NCBI GenBank assembly: GCA_002360555.1
Contig: DEQS01000022.1
Coordinates: forward strand, 1-29,814
Direction: 5' to 3'
From: Chloracidobacterium sp. UBA3360
Lineage (GTDB): Bacteria > Acidobacteriota > Blastocatellia > Pyrinomonadales > Pyrinomonadaceae
Length of the DNA: 29,814 nucleotides
The notes beneath the pieces were generated by a model, which saw nothing but the letters and a program-made list of their open reading frames with translations, did no database searches and was not told where the DNA came from. This document shows, piece after piece, positions 22,718 through 29,814 of this stretch; position 1 is the stretch's first letter, and each line of letters opens with the position of its first letter. The position numbers were made by a program, and so were the translations under genes.

Positions 22718-23911
22718 ATGATACCTGTATCCAAAGCCATCGATATCATCAAACGACAGACCGGCGTCCACGGCGCTGAACGAATTGAACTAGCGGATTC
22801 AGTCGGCCGCGTCTTGGCAGAAAACATCGTCGCGGATTGCGACATGCCGCCATTTGACCGCTCACAAATGGATGGGTTCGCTGTGACCGCGTCGGACACA
22901 AAAAACGCACCTGTTACGCTCAAGATCGTCGGCGAATCCGCCGCTGGGAGCGGTTGGCACAAGACAATGAAACGCGGCCAAGCCGTCAGAATAATGACGG
23001 GAGCTCCAGTTCCCGCCGGAGCCGATGCCTTGGCAAGGATCGAGATCACAAGCGGCACCGAAACGGAAGTGACTATCCTCGAAGCCGTTAAAAAAGGCAT
23101 AGCAATCGTCCAAAAAGGCTCCGAGATCAAAAAAGGCCGCGTTGTAATCAAACGAGGTTCGCCCATCACCCCAAACAACATCGCCACGCTCTCGGCATTT
23201 GGTTATGCAAAGGTTAAGGTCGGCAAACGTCCAACTGTCGCAATTCTCGGCACAGGCAGCGAGATCGTTGATATCCACAAAAAACCCGGCCGCGATCAGA
23301 TACGCAATTCAAACTCGGTAATGCTAAAAGCGATGGCCGAGCAATGCGGTGCGGTGCCTGAGACATTTCCGATCGCAAACGATGATATCTCAAACCTCAA
23401 ATCTCAAATTTCAAATGCAGCAAAAAATAAAGATATCCTGATAATCACCGGCGGTGTTTCCGTCGGTAAATATGATCTAACCAAAGCGGCGTTAATCGAG
23501 CTGGGAGCTAAAATATTCTTTGAAAAGGTGCGGCTAAAACCGGGCAAGCCTGCGGTGTTTGCGAGATTGGGCAAAACGCTTGTTTTTGGATTGCCGGGTA
23601 ATCCGGTATCTGCGGCGGTTACCTTTCAACTATTTGTCCGTAAAGCTATCATGCAATTGCAGGGTTCGTCAGAGACCGTGTTAAAGAAAGGGTTTGCAGG
23701 TCTTGCTGCTGACGCCAAGGCTGCCCGCGATCGTGATACATATCTGCCTTCACGGCTCGAAACCGATGAGACGGGACGGCTCGTTGCCGTTCCACTAAGA
23801 TCGCAAGGATCGTCGGATTTTGTCGGGTTTGCGCAAGCCGATTCCCTCGTGTTTTTGGCAAGCGGTCAAACCGCAAGGGCTGGCGAAACTGTTGATATAG
23901 TGTTTTTATAG
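22718..23911 (+). CDS. moeA: Molybdopterin molybdenumtransferase
   Basis: The 397-residue protein inserts molybdate into adenylylated molybdopterin, the last step of molybdenum cofactor synthesis, in the cytosol. Family blocks are clear: DCDMPPFDRSQMDGFAV (about 40-56), RIMTGAPVPAGADA, PTVAILGTGSE, the phosphate-binding GGVSVGKYD (about 245-253) and FGLPGNPVSA (about 288-297). The consensus usually has GDYD, so GKYD is a small change. The segment DDISNLKSQISNAAK aligns without a length change to the usual DDxxxL helix but is coded by a low-complexity CAAATCTCAAATTTCAAAT run. No strong ribosome binding site precedes the ATG. moaC begins 4 bases after the stop, so the two form an operon. Confidence 0.97.
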   Translation: MIPVSKAIDIIKRQTGVHGAERIELADSVGRVLAENIVADCDMPPFDRSQMDGFAVTASDTKNAPVTLKIVGESAAGSGWHKTMKRGQAVRIMTGAPVPAGADALARIEITSGTETEVTILEAVKKGIAIVQKGSEIKKGRVVIKRGSPITPNNIATLSAFGYAKVKVGKRPTVAILGTGSEIVDIHKKPGRDQIRNSNSVMLKAMAEQCGAVPETFPIANDDISNLKSQISNAAKNKDILIITGGVSVGKYDLTKAALIELGAKIFFEKVRLKPGKPAVFARLGKTLVFGLPGNPVSAAVTFQLFVRKAIMQLQGSSETVLKKGFAGLAADAKAARDRDTYLPSRLETDETGRLVAVPLRSQGSSDFVGFAQADSLVFLASGQTARAGETVDIVFL

Positions 23912-23915
23912 GTAT

Positions 23916-24383
23916 ATGAGCGAACTTTCACATTTCGACGAAAGCGGCAGGATAAAAATGGTCGATGTTTCGGGCAAAGAAATGTCCGTGCGGCGAGCTG
24001 TCGCATCGGGCAGGGTATTGCTCTCGTCTACGACTCTAAAAACCCTGAAAACTCATCCAACTCCTAAGGGTGATCCGCTTGAGATCGCACGAATTGCCGG
24101 TATCATAGCGGCGAAAAAGACGTCAGAATTGATTCCGCTCTGTCATCAAATAAATCTGAGCAAGGTAAACGTGACCGCAGAGTTCAAGGACGACGGCGTC
24201 GCCCTCACCGCCGAGGCTGTTACCAACTCCCAAACCGGCGTTGAGATGGAAGCTTTGACCGCCGTTTCCGTCGCCGCTCTGACAATTTATGATATGTGCA
24301 AAGCTGTGCAAAAAGATATCGTGATCACAGACATACGGCTCGAATCAAAGACCGGCGGCAAGGCCGACTATCAGCGCGGTTAA
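23916..24383 (+). CDS. moaC: Cyclic pyranopterin monophosphate synthase
   Basis: A 155-residue enzyme that, after MoaA, completes conversion of GTP to cyclic pyranopterin monophosphate, the first intermediate of molybdenum cofactor synthesis. The conserved blocks are all present: HFDESGRIKMVDVSGK, LIPLCHQINL with His77, GVEMEALTAVSVAALTIYDMCK with Asp126 and Lys129, and SKTGGKADY. Length matches the family. The ATG lies 4 bases after the moeA stop. The matching moaA, moaD, moaE and mogA genes are not in the window. A molybdoenzyme must be encoded elsewhere in the genome. Confidence 0.97.
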   Translation: MSELSHFDESGRIKMVDVSGKEMSVRRAVASGRVLLSSTTLKTLKTHPTPKGDPLEIARIAGIIAAKKTSELIPLCHQINLSKVNVTAEFKDDGVALTAEAVTNSQTGVEMEALTAVSVAALTIYDMCKAVQKDIVITDIRLESKTGGKADYQRG

Positions 24384-24455
24384 TTAACCGAAACGTCGAA
24401 CTTTCGCATACAATACTCGTATTCGCTTGTAGCCATCTAAGGAGTTTTTCGCAAT

Positions 24456-25247
24456 ATGAAATACAAGCTCGCCGACGACGCCAAACCGCAAGCTAAACTG
24501 CTTGTCATCGCCACTTTGCTGACCATAGGCCTTTGGTTCATTCCCTACGCCGAATATCTGGTCTATCCGATCCGGCTTTTTGTCACGTTTATTCATGAAA
24601 GTAGCCATGCTCTCGTTGCGCTCGTAACAGGCGGAGCCGTGCAAAGCTTGACCATCGCAGCGGATGGCAGCGGTGTTGTGTATTCGGCACCATCGGGATT
24701 TCTCGGCCAAATATTTACATCTAGTGCTGGTTATCTCGGGACGACCGCATTTGGCGTGCTCATGCTTTTCCTGATGCGTAAGAATGTAGCGTCGCAAAAA
24801 GTGCTCTTTTGCATTGGGGCTGCGATCGGTTTGATCACCGTTGTTTTTGGTATCATTTTCCCAGTCTTTAACTTTCTTTCGCTCAACGTGCCTTTTTCGA
24901 GCGTCGCATTTACCGTCACGGTGGGCTTGCTGCTGTCGGCCGGGTTGATCGGCTTGGCGTTGTATGCAAGCGAGAAAGTCTCAAATTTCGTGATCGCGTT
25001 CCTAGCGATCCAATGCCTGCTCAACGCTCTATCCGATCTTAAAACTCTGTTCTTTATCAATGCCCCACTTATCGGCGTTGACGGCATCAGCACCGACGCG
25101 GGCAATATGGCGGCGGCGACAGGCATTCCGGCTGTGGTTTGGACGGTGATCTGGATCGCGGTCTCGGTCGGCGTGATAGCATTAGGCGTAAGGATGTACA
25201 TGTCAGCAAAAAGTGTTTCGCCGACAGACTCGCTCTTTAACGATTGA
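24456..25247 (+). CDS. M50-family (M50B-like) membrane metalloprotease
   Basis: A 263-residue integral membrane protein with about six hydrophobic segments. The zinc-binding HExxH motif is His47-Glu48-Ser-Ser-His51 (FIHESSHALVALVTGG) inside the second hydrophobic segment, as in intramembrane proteases. A later NALSDLKTLFFIN (about 190-203) supplies the likely third-ligand region with Asp194. The pattern fits the M50B-like group, a relative of site-2 proteases; the substrate is unknown. AAGGAG lies about 13 bases before the ATG, a loose but usable spacing. The next gene starts 1 base after the stop (TGATATG), so the two are coexpressed. Confidence 0.85.
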   Translation: MKYKLADDAKPQAKLLVIATLLTIGLWFIPYAEYLVYPIRLFVTFIHESSHALVALVTGGAVQSLTIAADGSGVVYSAPSGFLGQIFTSSAGYLGTTAFGVLMLFLMRKNVASQKVLFCIGAAIGLITVVFGIIFPVFNFLSLNVPFSSVAFTVTVGLLLSAGLIGLALYASEKVSNFVIAFLAIQCLLNALSDLKTLFFINAPLIGVDGISTDAGNMAAATGIPAVVWTVIWIAVSVGVIALGVRMYMSAKSVSPTDSLFND

Positions 25248-25248
25248 T

Positions 25249-26013
25249 ATGAAAACCGTCTCCGCAATACTTTTTGTCCTGCTCAGTCTCGCCACAGCAT
25301 CGGCACAGGTCAAAAAGCCTGAGCCCGCTGCGGTAAAGGTACCTTTTGCCAAATCGCTACAAACCGTCGTCGTCACCACCAAAGACTGGGACGCAACGAC
25401 CGGCACGGCCCGACTCTACGAACGTAAAAATGAAAAGGCGGAGTGGAAGATGGTCGGTGAGAGTTTTCCGGTTATGATCGGACAAAACGGCCTAGCTTGG
25501 GGCGACGAACTGACCCGACAGACGACCGCGACAAAGATAAAAAGCGAAGGCGATGGCAGTGCTCCGGCAGGTATGTTTCCGTTGACGGCAACCTTTGGCA
25601 AGGGCTCAAAACCTGAGGCTCTTGAGCTGCCATACACAAAACTTGACGAATTTACCGAGTGTGTTGATGACACGAGATCGTCTTTCTACAACCGCATAGT
25701 CAACCGCATGCAGGTAGGCAATTTCGACTGGAAATCGTCTGAAAAAATGTCAGCGATCACGCCCGAATACGACCTCGGAATATTTGTCGCATACAATAGC
25801 TATCCGGTAGTAAAAGAAAAAGGCTCGTGCATCTTTCTCCACATATGGAAAGACGCCGTCACCACGACCGACGGATGTACCGCTATGGAACGCCGCAATC
25901 TCGAACGCATCGTCGGCTGGCTCTCCGCCAATAAAAATCCATATCTCATCCAACTGACCGAAGACGATCACGACAAGTACAGAAAATCTTGGAAACTCCC
26001 AAAGTTAAAATAA
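25249..26013 (+). CDS. Secreted L,D-transpeptidase-like (YkuD-type) protein
   Basis: The 254-residue protein has a signal peptide (MKTVSAILFVLLSLATASAQ). The rest follows the L,D-transpeptidase/YkuD layout of the COG3786 type: VGESFPVMIGQNGLAWGD, then SAPAGMFPLTATFGKG, and the catalytic block with His198 (IFLHIWKD) and Cys210 (TTDGCTAM). The family cross-links peptidoglycan stem peptides or attaches proteins to them in the periplasm, with Cys as nucleophile. The ATG at 25249 was chosen because the longer start at 25213 overlaps the M50 gene and spoils the signal peptide. It is coupled to the M50 protease gene by a 1-base gap. A small ORF starts inside its last codons. Confidence 0.87.
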   Translation: MKTVSAILFVLLSLATASAQVKKPEPAAVKVPFAKSLQTVVVTTKDWDATTGTARLYERKNEKAEWKMVGESFPVMIGQNGLAWGDELTRQTTATKIKSEGDGSAPAGMFPLTATFGKGSKPEALELPYTKLDEFTECVDDTRSSFYNRIVNRMQVGNFDWKSSEKMSAITPEYDLGIFVAYNSYPVVKEKGSCIFLHIWKDAVTTTDGCTAMERRNLERIVGWLSANKNPYLIQLTEDDHDKYRKSWKLPKLK

Positions 26014-26264
26014 CGACGCTCGACCAACTTGCAACCGGCACGCGTCTCGTCGTGCGCTCAAAGCTCGACTGGCGATTTGCTGCAGTCTCTAAAACTGTTG
26101 AGGACAAGATCGTCCTCACCGTCTGCTCGCCCTCAGGCCGGACATACCGACTCCGCCGCGATCTTGACACAAGTGTTACTTACGAAGGTTCGATCCCCGT
26201 CCTGTTTACCGATTATCCCGGCAATTGGCGTGAAAATTTCAGCCGCTACGATGTCCGCTGGTAG
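25989..26264 (+). CDS. Possible small protein of unknown function
   Basis: A 91-codon frame from a TTG at 25989 to TAG at 26264, overlapping the L,D-transpeptidase gene by 25 bases. The product (TRLVVRSKLDWRFAAVSKT, then GRTYRLRRDLDTS and a C-terminal NWRENFSRYDVRW) has a balanced, beta-rich, basic and aromatic composition like a real small domain. No Met or GTG start and no ribosome binding site are visible, so translation would depend on coupling to the upstream gene. I do not recognise the family. Confidence 0.5.
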   Translation: METPKVKITTLDQLATGTRLVVRSKLDWRFAAVSKTVEDKIVLTVCSPSGRTYRLRRDLDTSVTYEGSIPVLFTDYPGNWRENFSRYDVRW

Positions 26265-26344
26265 ACCCTGCTCACGAGCCGACTTCTGCATCCGAACCGG
26301 GTTTGGTAAAATATACTTTTGCCCACACGACGGGATTCGCATCT

Positions 26345-29188
26345 ATGCAGGCTGCCAAGACAAAAGAAGAGGCTATCGAGGTTCGCGGGGCCCGCACTCA
26401 CAACCTCAAAAATATCTCCGTATCGCTCCCGCTAAATAAACTTACCGTCATTACGGGTGTGTCGGGGTCGGGAAAATCATCTCTTGCATTCGATACACTT
26501 TACGCTGAGGGACAGCGGCGTTATGTCGAATCGCTCTCGGCTTACGCCCGCCAATTCCTGGAGCGAATGGACAAGCCCGATGTCGATGAGATCATTGGCA
26601 TCGCCCCGGCGATCGCGATCAGGCAAAAGAATTCGACCAAAAATCCGCGTTCGACTGTCGCCACCCAAACCGAGATCTATGATTATCTTCGTCTGCTTTT
26701 TGCCCGTGCCGGAACGACCATTTGCCACGTCTGCGGCCGCGAGGTAAAAAAGGATTCTCCTGAATCGGCGGCGGACGAGATCCTCTCCGATCTTGCCGAA
26801 GGCACGCGGTTCTATGTTCTGTTCCCGATACAGGAAGGCACCGCATCCCGCAAAGAACGAAAGACTCCGGCGAACAGGGCAAGAAAAGCGGCAAAGCCTG
26901 CCGATCTCAGTACCCAAGCATTTTTGATCTCACTGCTCCAACAGGGCTTCTCGCGGCTATATCGCGACGGCGAGATGATCGAGCTACAAAAGCCCGAGGA
27001 TTACCCACACGACGATTTTGAAAATACGTTCGTATTGATCGACCGGCTTGCTACCGCCCCAGACATTCGCCAGCGTTTGGTCGATTCGCTTGAGATCTGT
27101 TTTCGTGAGGGCCACGCAGCTATCATCGAAACGACCGATCGCGCGCAACTAAAGTTCTCAGACCGTTTCATCTGCAAATATGATGGCACGCGTTACGAGG
27201 AACCTGAGCCGCATCTCTTCAGTTTCAACTCGCCGTTTGGGGCGTGCCCGACGTGTCAGGGATTTGGCAATACGATCGGTATCGATTATGGGTTAGTTAT
27301 TCCGAACCCTTTGCTGTCGCTCAAAGACGGTGCGATCGAGCCTTTTACACGTCCGACACACTCGTGGGCGCAGAAAGAGCTGGTCAAATATGCTGCCTCG
27401 GCAAATGTCGATATGACCGTGCCGTTTGCTGACCTGCCCGATTTTCAGCAAAACTGCATCATCTACGGCGACGAAGGCTGGCGCGGGCTAAAAGGTTTTT
27501 TCCAGTGGCTTGAAACTAAAAAATACAAGCTCCACGTTCGCGTATTTCTGGCAAAGTATCGTGGCTACACAAAATGCCCCGATTGCGACGGCCAGCGTCT
27601 GCGACAGGCGGCCCGAGATGTAAAGATCGGGATGCGTTCGCTGCCGGAGATCGTCGAGATGTCGATCGCCTTTGCTCACGAGTTTTTTGAGACGCTCGAA
27701 ATGGACACTGAGCGGGCTCAGATCGCCGATAAATTACTGCTTGAGATCCGCCGTAGAATAAAATTCCTAGTTGAGGTCGGGCTTGATTATTTGACGCTAT
27801 CACGGCTTGCTGCGACACTGTCCGGCGGCGAGGCACAGCGTATACAGCTTGCGACCAATCTCGGCTCCCTGCTCGTCGGGACGCTTTATGTCCTCGACGA
27901 ACCGAGCATCGGACTGCATCCGCGCGACAATTCGCGGCTTATTAAGATACTCGAAAACCTCCGCGACATTGGTAACACCATACTCGTCGTCGAGCATGAC
28001 GAAGAAACAATGCGTGCCGCCGACAACGTGATCGACATCGGCGTCCACGCCGGTGAACATGGTGGCGAGTTAGTATATGCCGGTAATTTTGCGGGATTAT
28101 TAAAGGACAAAACTTCGTTGACCGCTAAATATCTTCGCGGCGATGCCGAGATCAAAGTGCCGCAAAAACGGCGTACGGCGACTAAGCGAAAGCTCGAAAT
28201 AACCGGTGCCCGCGAGCACAATCTAAAAAATGTCTCGGTCGATATCCCGCTCGACATGCTCGTCTGCGTGACCGGCGTTTCGGGCAGCGGCAAATCGACG
28301 CTCATCCACGAAGTCCTTTACGCTGGTCTCAAAAAACAACGCGGCGAGTGGAACACGCGTGTCGGATTTTTCAAGGATCTAAAGGGCGGCGAGCATATTG
28401 ACGACATCATCCTAGTCGATCAATCCCCGATCGGCCGCACGCCGCGTTCAAATCCGGTCACGTACATCAAGGCCTACGACGCGATCCGCGAGGTTTTCGC
28501 CGCGACAAATACAGCAAAGACAAAAGGCTACAACGCCTCGCATTTTTCATTCAACGTCCCCGGCGGACGCTGCGAGATCTGTCAGGGCTCAGGCACGGTG
28601 ACTATTGAGATGCAGTTCTTGGCGGATGTCGAGCTGACCTGCGAAGACTGCCGAGGGATGCGATTCAAGCAGGAGATCTTAGACGTTAAATACAAAGGCA
28701 AGAACATTCACGAAGCCCTGCAATTGACGATCCGCGAGGCAATATTGTTCTTTAAGGACGTTGCCAAACTGACCACAAAACTAAAGGTGCTCGAGTCTGT
28801 CGGACTTGGCTATCTGCGGCTCGGCCAATCCGCAACAACCCTCTCAGGCGGCGAGGCACAACGTGTAAAGCTCGCCTCGCACCTCGCTCAAAAAACTACG
28901 TCAAAGACGCTCTTTATCTTTGACGAACCAACGACCGGACTACACTTTGACGACATCAATAAGCTGCTCTCAGCTTTCCGTGCCCTCATCGACAGCGGCG
29001 GCAGCCTGCTCGTCATCGAGCACAACATGGACGTGATAAAAACCGCGGACTGGATAATCGACATCGGACCCGAGGGCGGCGTCGGCGGCGGCGAGATCGT
29101 CGCGATCGGAACACCCGAAGAAGTTGCTAAGGTCAAAGCATCGCACACGGGCAAATATTTAATGGAGATATTGAACGTGAAAAGCTAA
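26345..29188 (+). CDS. uvrA: Excinuclease ABC subunit A
   Basis: The 947-residue ATPase finds bulky DNA lesions and loads UvrB in nucleotide excision repair. The first ATP site has Walker A GVSGSGKSS (38-46) and the signature LSGGEAQRIQL with LDEPSIGLHPRD (about 491-520). The second has GVSGSGKST (about 642-650) and LSGGEAQRVKL with FDEPTTGLHFDD (about 831-875). Zinc-module cysteines appear in CHVCG (about 127), CPTCQGFG (about 300), CPDC (about 408) and CEICQGSG with CEDC (about 742). Length and order match the family. I prefer the ATG at 26345; a TTG at 26303 adds 14 residues and overlaps a likely -10 (TAAAAT, 26307-26312). The stop codon overlaps that of the converging DUF2695 gene. Confidence 0.97.
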   Translation: MQAAKTKEEAIEVRGARTHNLKNISVSLPLNKLTVITGVSGSGKSSLAFDTLYAEGQRRYVESLSAYARQFLERMDKPDVDEIIGIAPAIAIRQKNSTKNPRSTVATQTEIYDYLRLLFARAGTTICHVCGREVKKDSPESAADEILSDLAEGTRFYVLFPIQEGTASRKERKTPANRARKAAKPADLSTQAFLISLLQQGFSRLYRDGEMIELQKPEDYPHDDFENTFVLIDRLATAPDIRQRLVDSLEICFREGHAAIIETTDRAQLKFSDRFICKYDGTRYEEPEPHLFSFNSPFGACPTCQGFGNTIGIDYGLVIPNPLLSLKDGAIEPFTRPTHSWAQKELVKYAASANVDMTVPFADLPDFQQNCIIYGDEGWRGLKGFFQWLETKKYKLHVRVFLAKYRGYTKCPDCDGQRLRQAARDVKIGMRSLPEIVEMSIAFAHEFFETLEMDTERAQIADKLLLEIRRRIKFLVEVGLDYLTLSRLAATLSGGEAQRIQLATNLGSLLVGTLYVLDEPSIGLHPRDNSRLIKILENLRDIGNTILVVEHDEETMRAADNVIDIGVHAGEHGGELVYAGNFAGLLKDKTSLTAKYLRGDAEIKVPQKRRTATKRKLEITGAREHNLKNVSVDIPLDMLVCVTGVSGSGKSTLIHEVLYAGLKKQRGEWNTRVGFFKDLKGGEHIDDIILVDQSPIGRTPRSNPVTYIKAYDAIREVFAATNTAKTKGYNASHFSFNVPGGRCEICQGSGTVTIEMQFLADVELTCEDCRGMRFKQEILDVKYKGKNIHEALQLTIREAILFFKDVAKLTTKLKVLESVGLGYLRLGQSATTLSGGEAQRVKLASHLAQKTTSKTLFIFDEPTTGLHFDDINKLLSAFRALIDSGGSLLVIEHNMDVIKTADWIIDIGPEGGVGGGEIVAIGTPEEVAKVKASHTGKYLMEILNVKS

Positions 29189-29490
29189 TCGTCACCAAAT
29201 TGTTCCCGCCAATACGGGGCGATCTGTTTCATCACTTCGCAGTCGCAGTAGCCGCCGTTTTCGTTGAGCCAGTTGGTTATCTTTGGAAAATTTAGGCCGC
29301 GTTCCATCATAAAACGCATCGCGTATCTTAGCGTGTGATCGCATTCAGATTCGTAAAGCTCGTCTTCGACACGGTCGAGCAGTTGGCTCACTGATTCCTG
29401 CCCCGTCGGGATCGCGTTTAGAAAAGCCTCAAGTTGTTCGCCGTTCATCTGCCCAAGGTTTTCGATCTGACGTTTTCGTAAGATTGCCAT
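29185..29490 (-). CDS. DUF2695-like small protein
   Basis: A 101-residue cytosolic protein. The C-terminal half has CDHTLRYAMRFM (Cys50) and WLNENGGYCDCEV (Cys82, Cys84), the GGYCDCE pattern of DUF2695, and may bind a metal. No function is known to me. The ATG at 29490 lies 3 bases after the MFS gene stop, so the two form an operon. The 3' end overlaps the uvrA stop by 4 bases (CTAA read on both strands). The ribosome binding site is weak. Confidence 0.82.
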   Translation of the reverse strand: MAILRKRQIENLGQMNGEQLEAFLNAIPTGQESVSQLLDRVEDELYESECDHTLRYAMRFMMERGLNFPKITNWLNENGGYCDCEVMKQIAPYWREQFGDD

Positions 29491-29493
29491 AAC

Positions 29494-29814
29494 TCAAAAT
29501 TCTGCTTCCGATACCCGCGACAATTCACCGCGTTCGGCTTCCTCGATCTCTCGCTGTTTGATGCCTTCGCGGCCGTCGTAACTGAAAAATTTAGGAAAAA
29601 ACAACGCCGAGCCGACGACGGACGCCACACAAAGAACCCCGCCGGAAACGATCGCGGTTTTCACGCTAAACGTTTCGGCGACGATTCCCATTTTAGCACT
29701 GCCTAGCATCGGGCCGGTAAGATAGCTCATCATCTCGATACTGGCAAGGCGTCCGCGCAAGTAGTTAGGGATCGTCTGATTCCAGATCGCACCGCGAAAG
29801 ATGCCTGAGATCAT
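29494..29814 (-). CDS. MFS transporter, C-terminal part (runs off right edge)
   Basis: The open frame reaches the window edge, so only the last 106 or so codons are present; the Met at 29814 is probably internal. IFRGAIWNQTIPNYLRGRLASIEMMSYLTGPMLGSAKMG followed by a hydrophobic span (KTAIVSGGVLCVASVVGSALFFP) and a charged tail is typical of the last two membrane helices of major facilitator exporters related to EntS-type permeases. Substrate unknown. It is the first of a two-gene operon with the DUF2695 gene. Confidence 0.82.
   Translation of the reverse strand: MISGIFRGAIWNQTIPNYLRGRLASIEMMSYLTGPMLGSAKMGIVAETFSVKTAIVSGGVLCVASVVGSALFFPKFFSYDGREGIKQREIEEAERGELSRVSEAEF

Noticed and set aside
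26303..26344. Longer uvrA start (TTG at 26303)
   Set aside because: It overlaps a likely -10 element and adds residues not typical of UvrA.
1..29814. tRNA, rRNA and insertion sequences
   Set aside because: No cloverleaf-like or rRNA-like stretch and no transposase or terminal inverted repeats were recognised in the gaps between genes.

Overview
The window looks like chromosomal DNA of a Gram-negative, moderate-GC soil-type bacterium, most likely an acidobacterium (Blastocatellia/Pyrinomonadaceae-like). This placement is inferred from gene content: a VWFA-related acidobacterial-type secreted protein, a PA-IL-like lectin domain on a secreted protein, a TIGR03960-type radical SAM protein, Asn/Ala/Thr-rich lipoproteins and large Sec-exported FG-GAP and RHS proteins. 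No rRNA, tRNA, CRISPR array or intact insertion sequence was seen.

Layout. 1-1.2 kb: the 5' part of a large secreted protein on the minus strand, running off the left edge, with a possibly structured leader. 1.2-1.8 kb: non-coding DNA with a 9-bp repeat and a 12-copy array of 21-bp units. 1.8-7.0 kb, plus strand: a PHYHD1-like dioxygenase, a secreted lectin-domain protein, a VWA-related protein and a B12-binding-type radical SAM enzyme, two of them followed by clear terminators. 7.0-10.0 kb, minus strand: glmM-aroB-small membrane protein, probably one operon. 10.1-11.5 kb: a secreted lytic transglycosylase with a near-consensus promoter. 11.5-12.25 kb: a second, degenerate 21-bp array. 12.26-19.3 kb: a three-gene cassette of an FG-GAP repeat protein, a 1761-residue RHS protein with a signal peptide and a C-terminal AHH-like nuclease tip, and an Imm11/DUF1629-like immunity protein that starts directly after the RHS stop codon.

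19.4-21.4 kb: an orphan C-terminal gene remnant, a CYTH-domain protein and two small lipoproteins. 21.4-24.4 kb: an acyl-CoA dehydrogenase divergent from the molybdenum cofactor genes moeA-moaC, with inverted repeats between them. 24.5-26.3 kb: an M50-type membrane protease, an L,D-transpeptidase-like protein and a small unknown ORF, nearly without gaps. 26.3-29.8 kb: uvrA, converging with a DUF2695 protein and the C-terminal end of an MFS transporter.

The housekeeping genes serve cell-wall precursor synthesis and remodelling (glmM, lytic transglycosylase, L,D-transpeptidase), aromatic biosynthesis, cofactor synthesis and DNA repair. The accessory content that stands out is the exported RHS toxin/immunity cassette and the two separate intergenic arrays that share a 21-bp period and a GCGCAA core.
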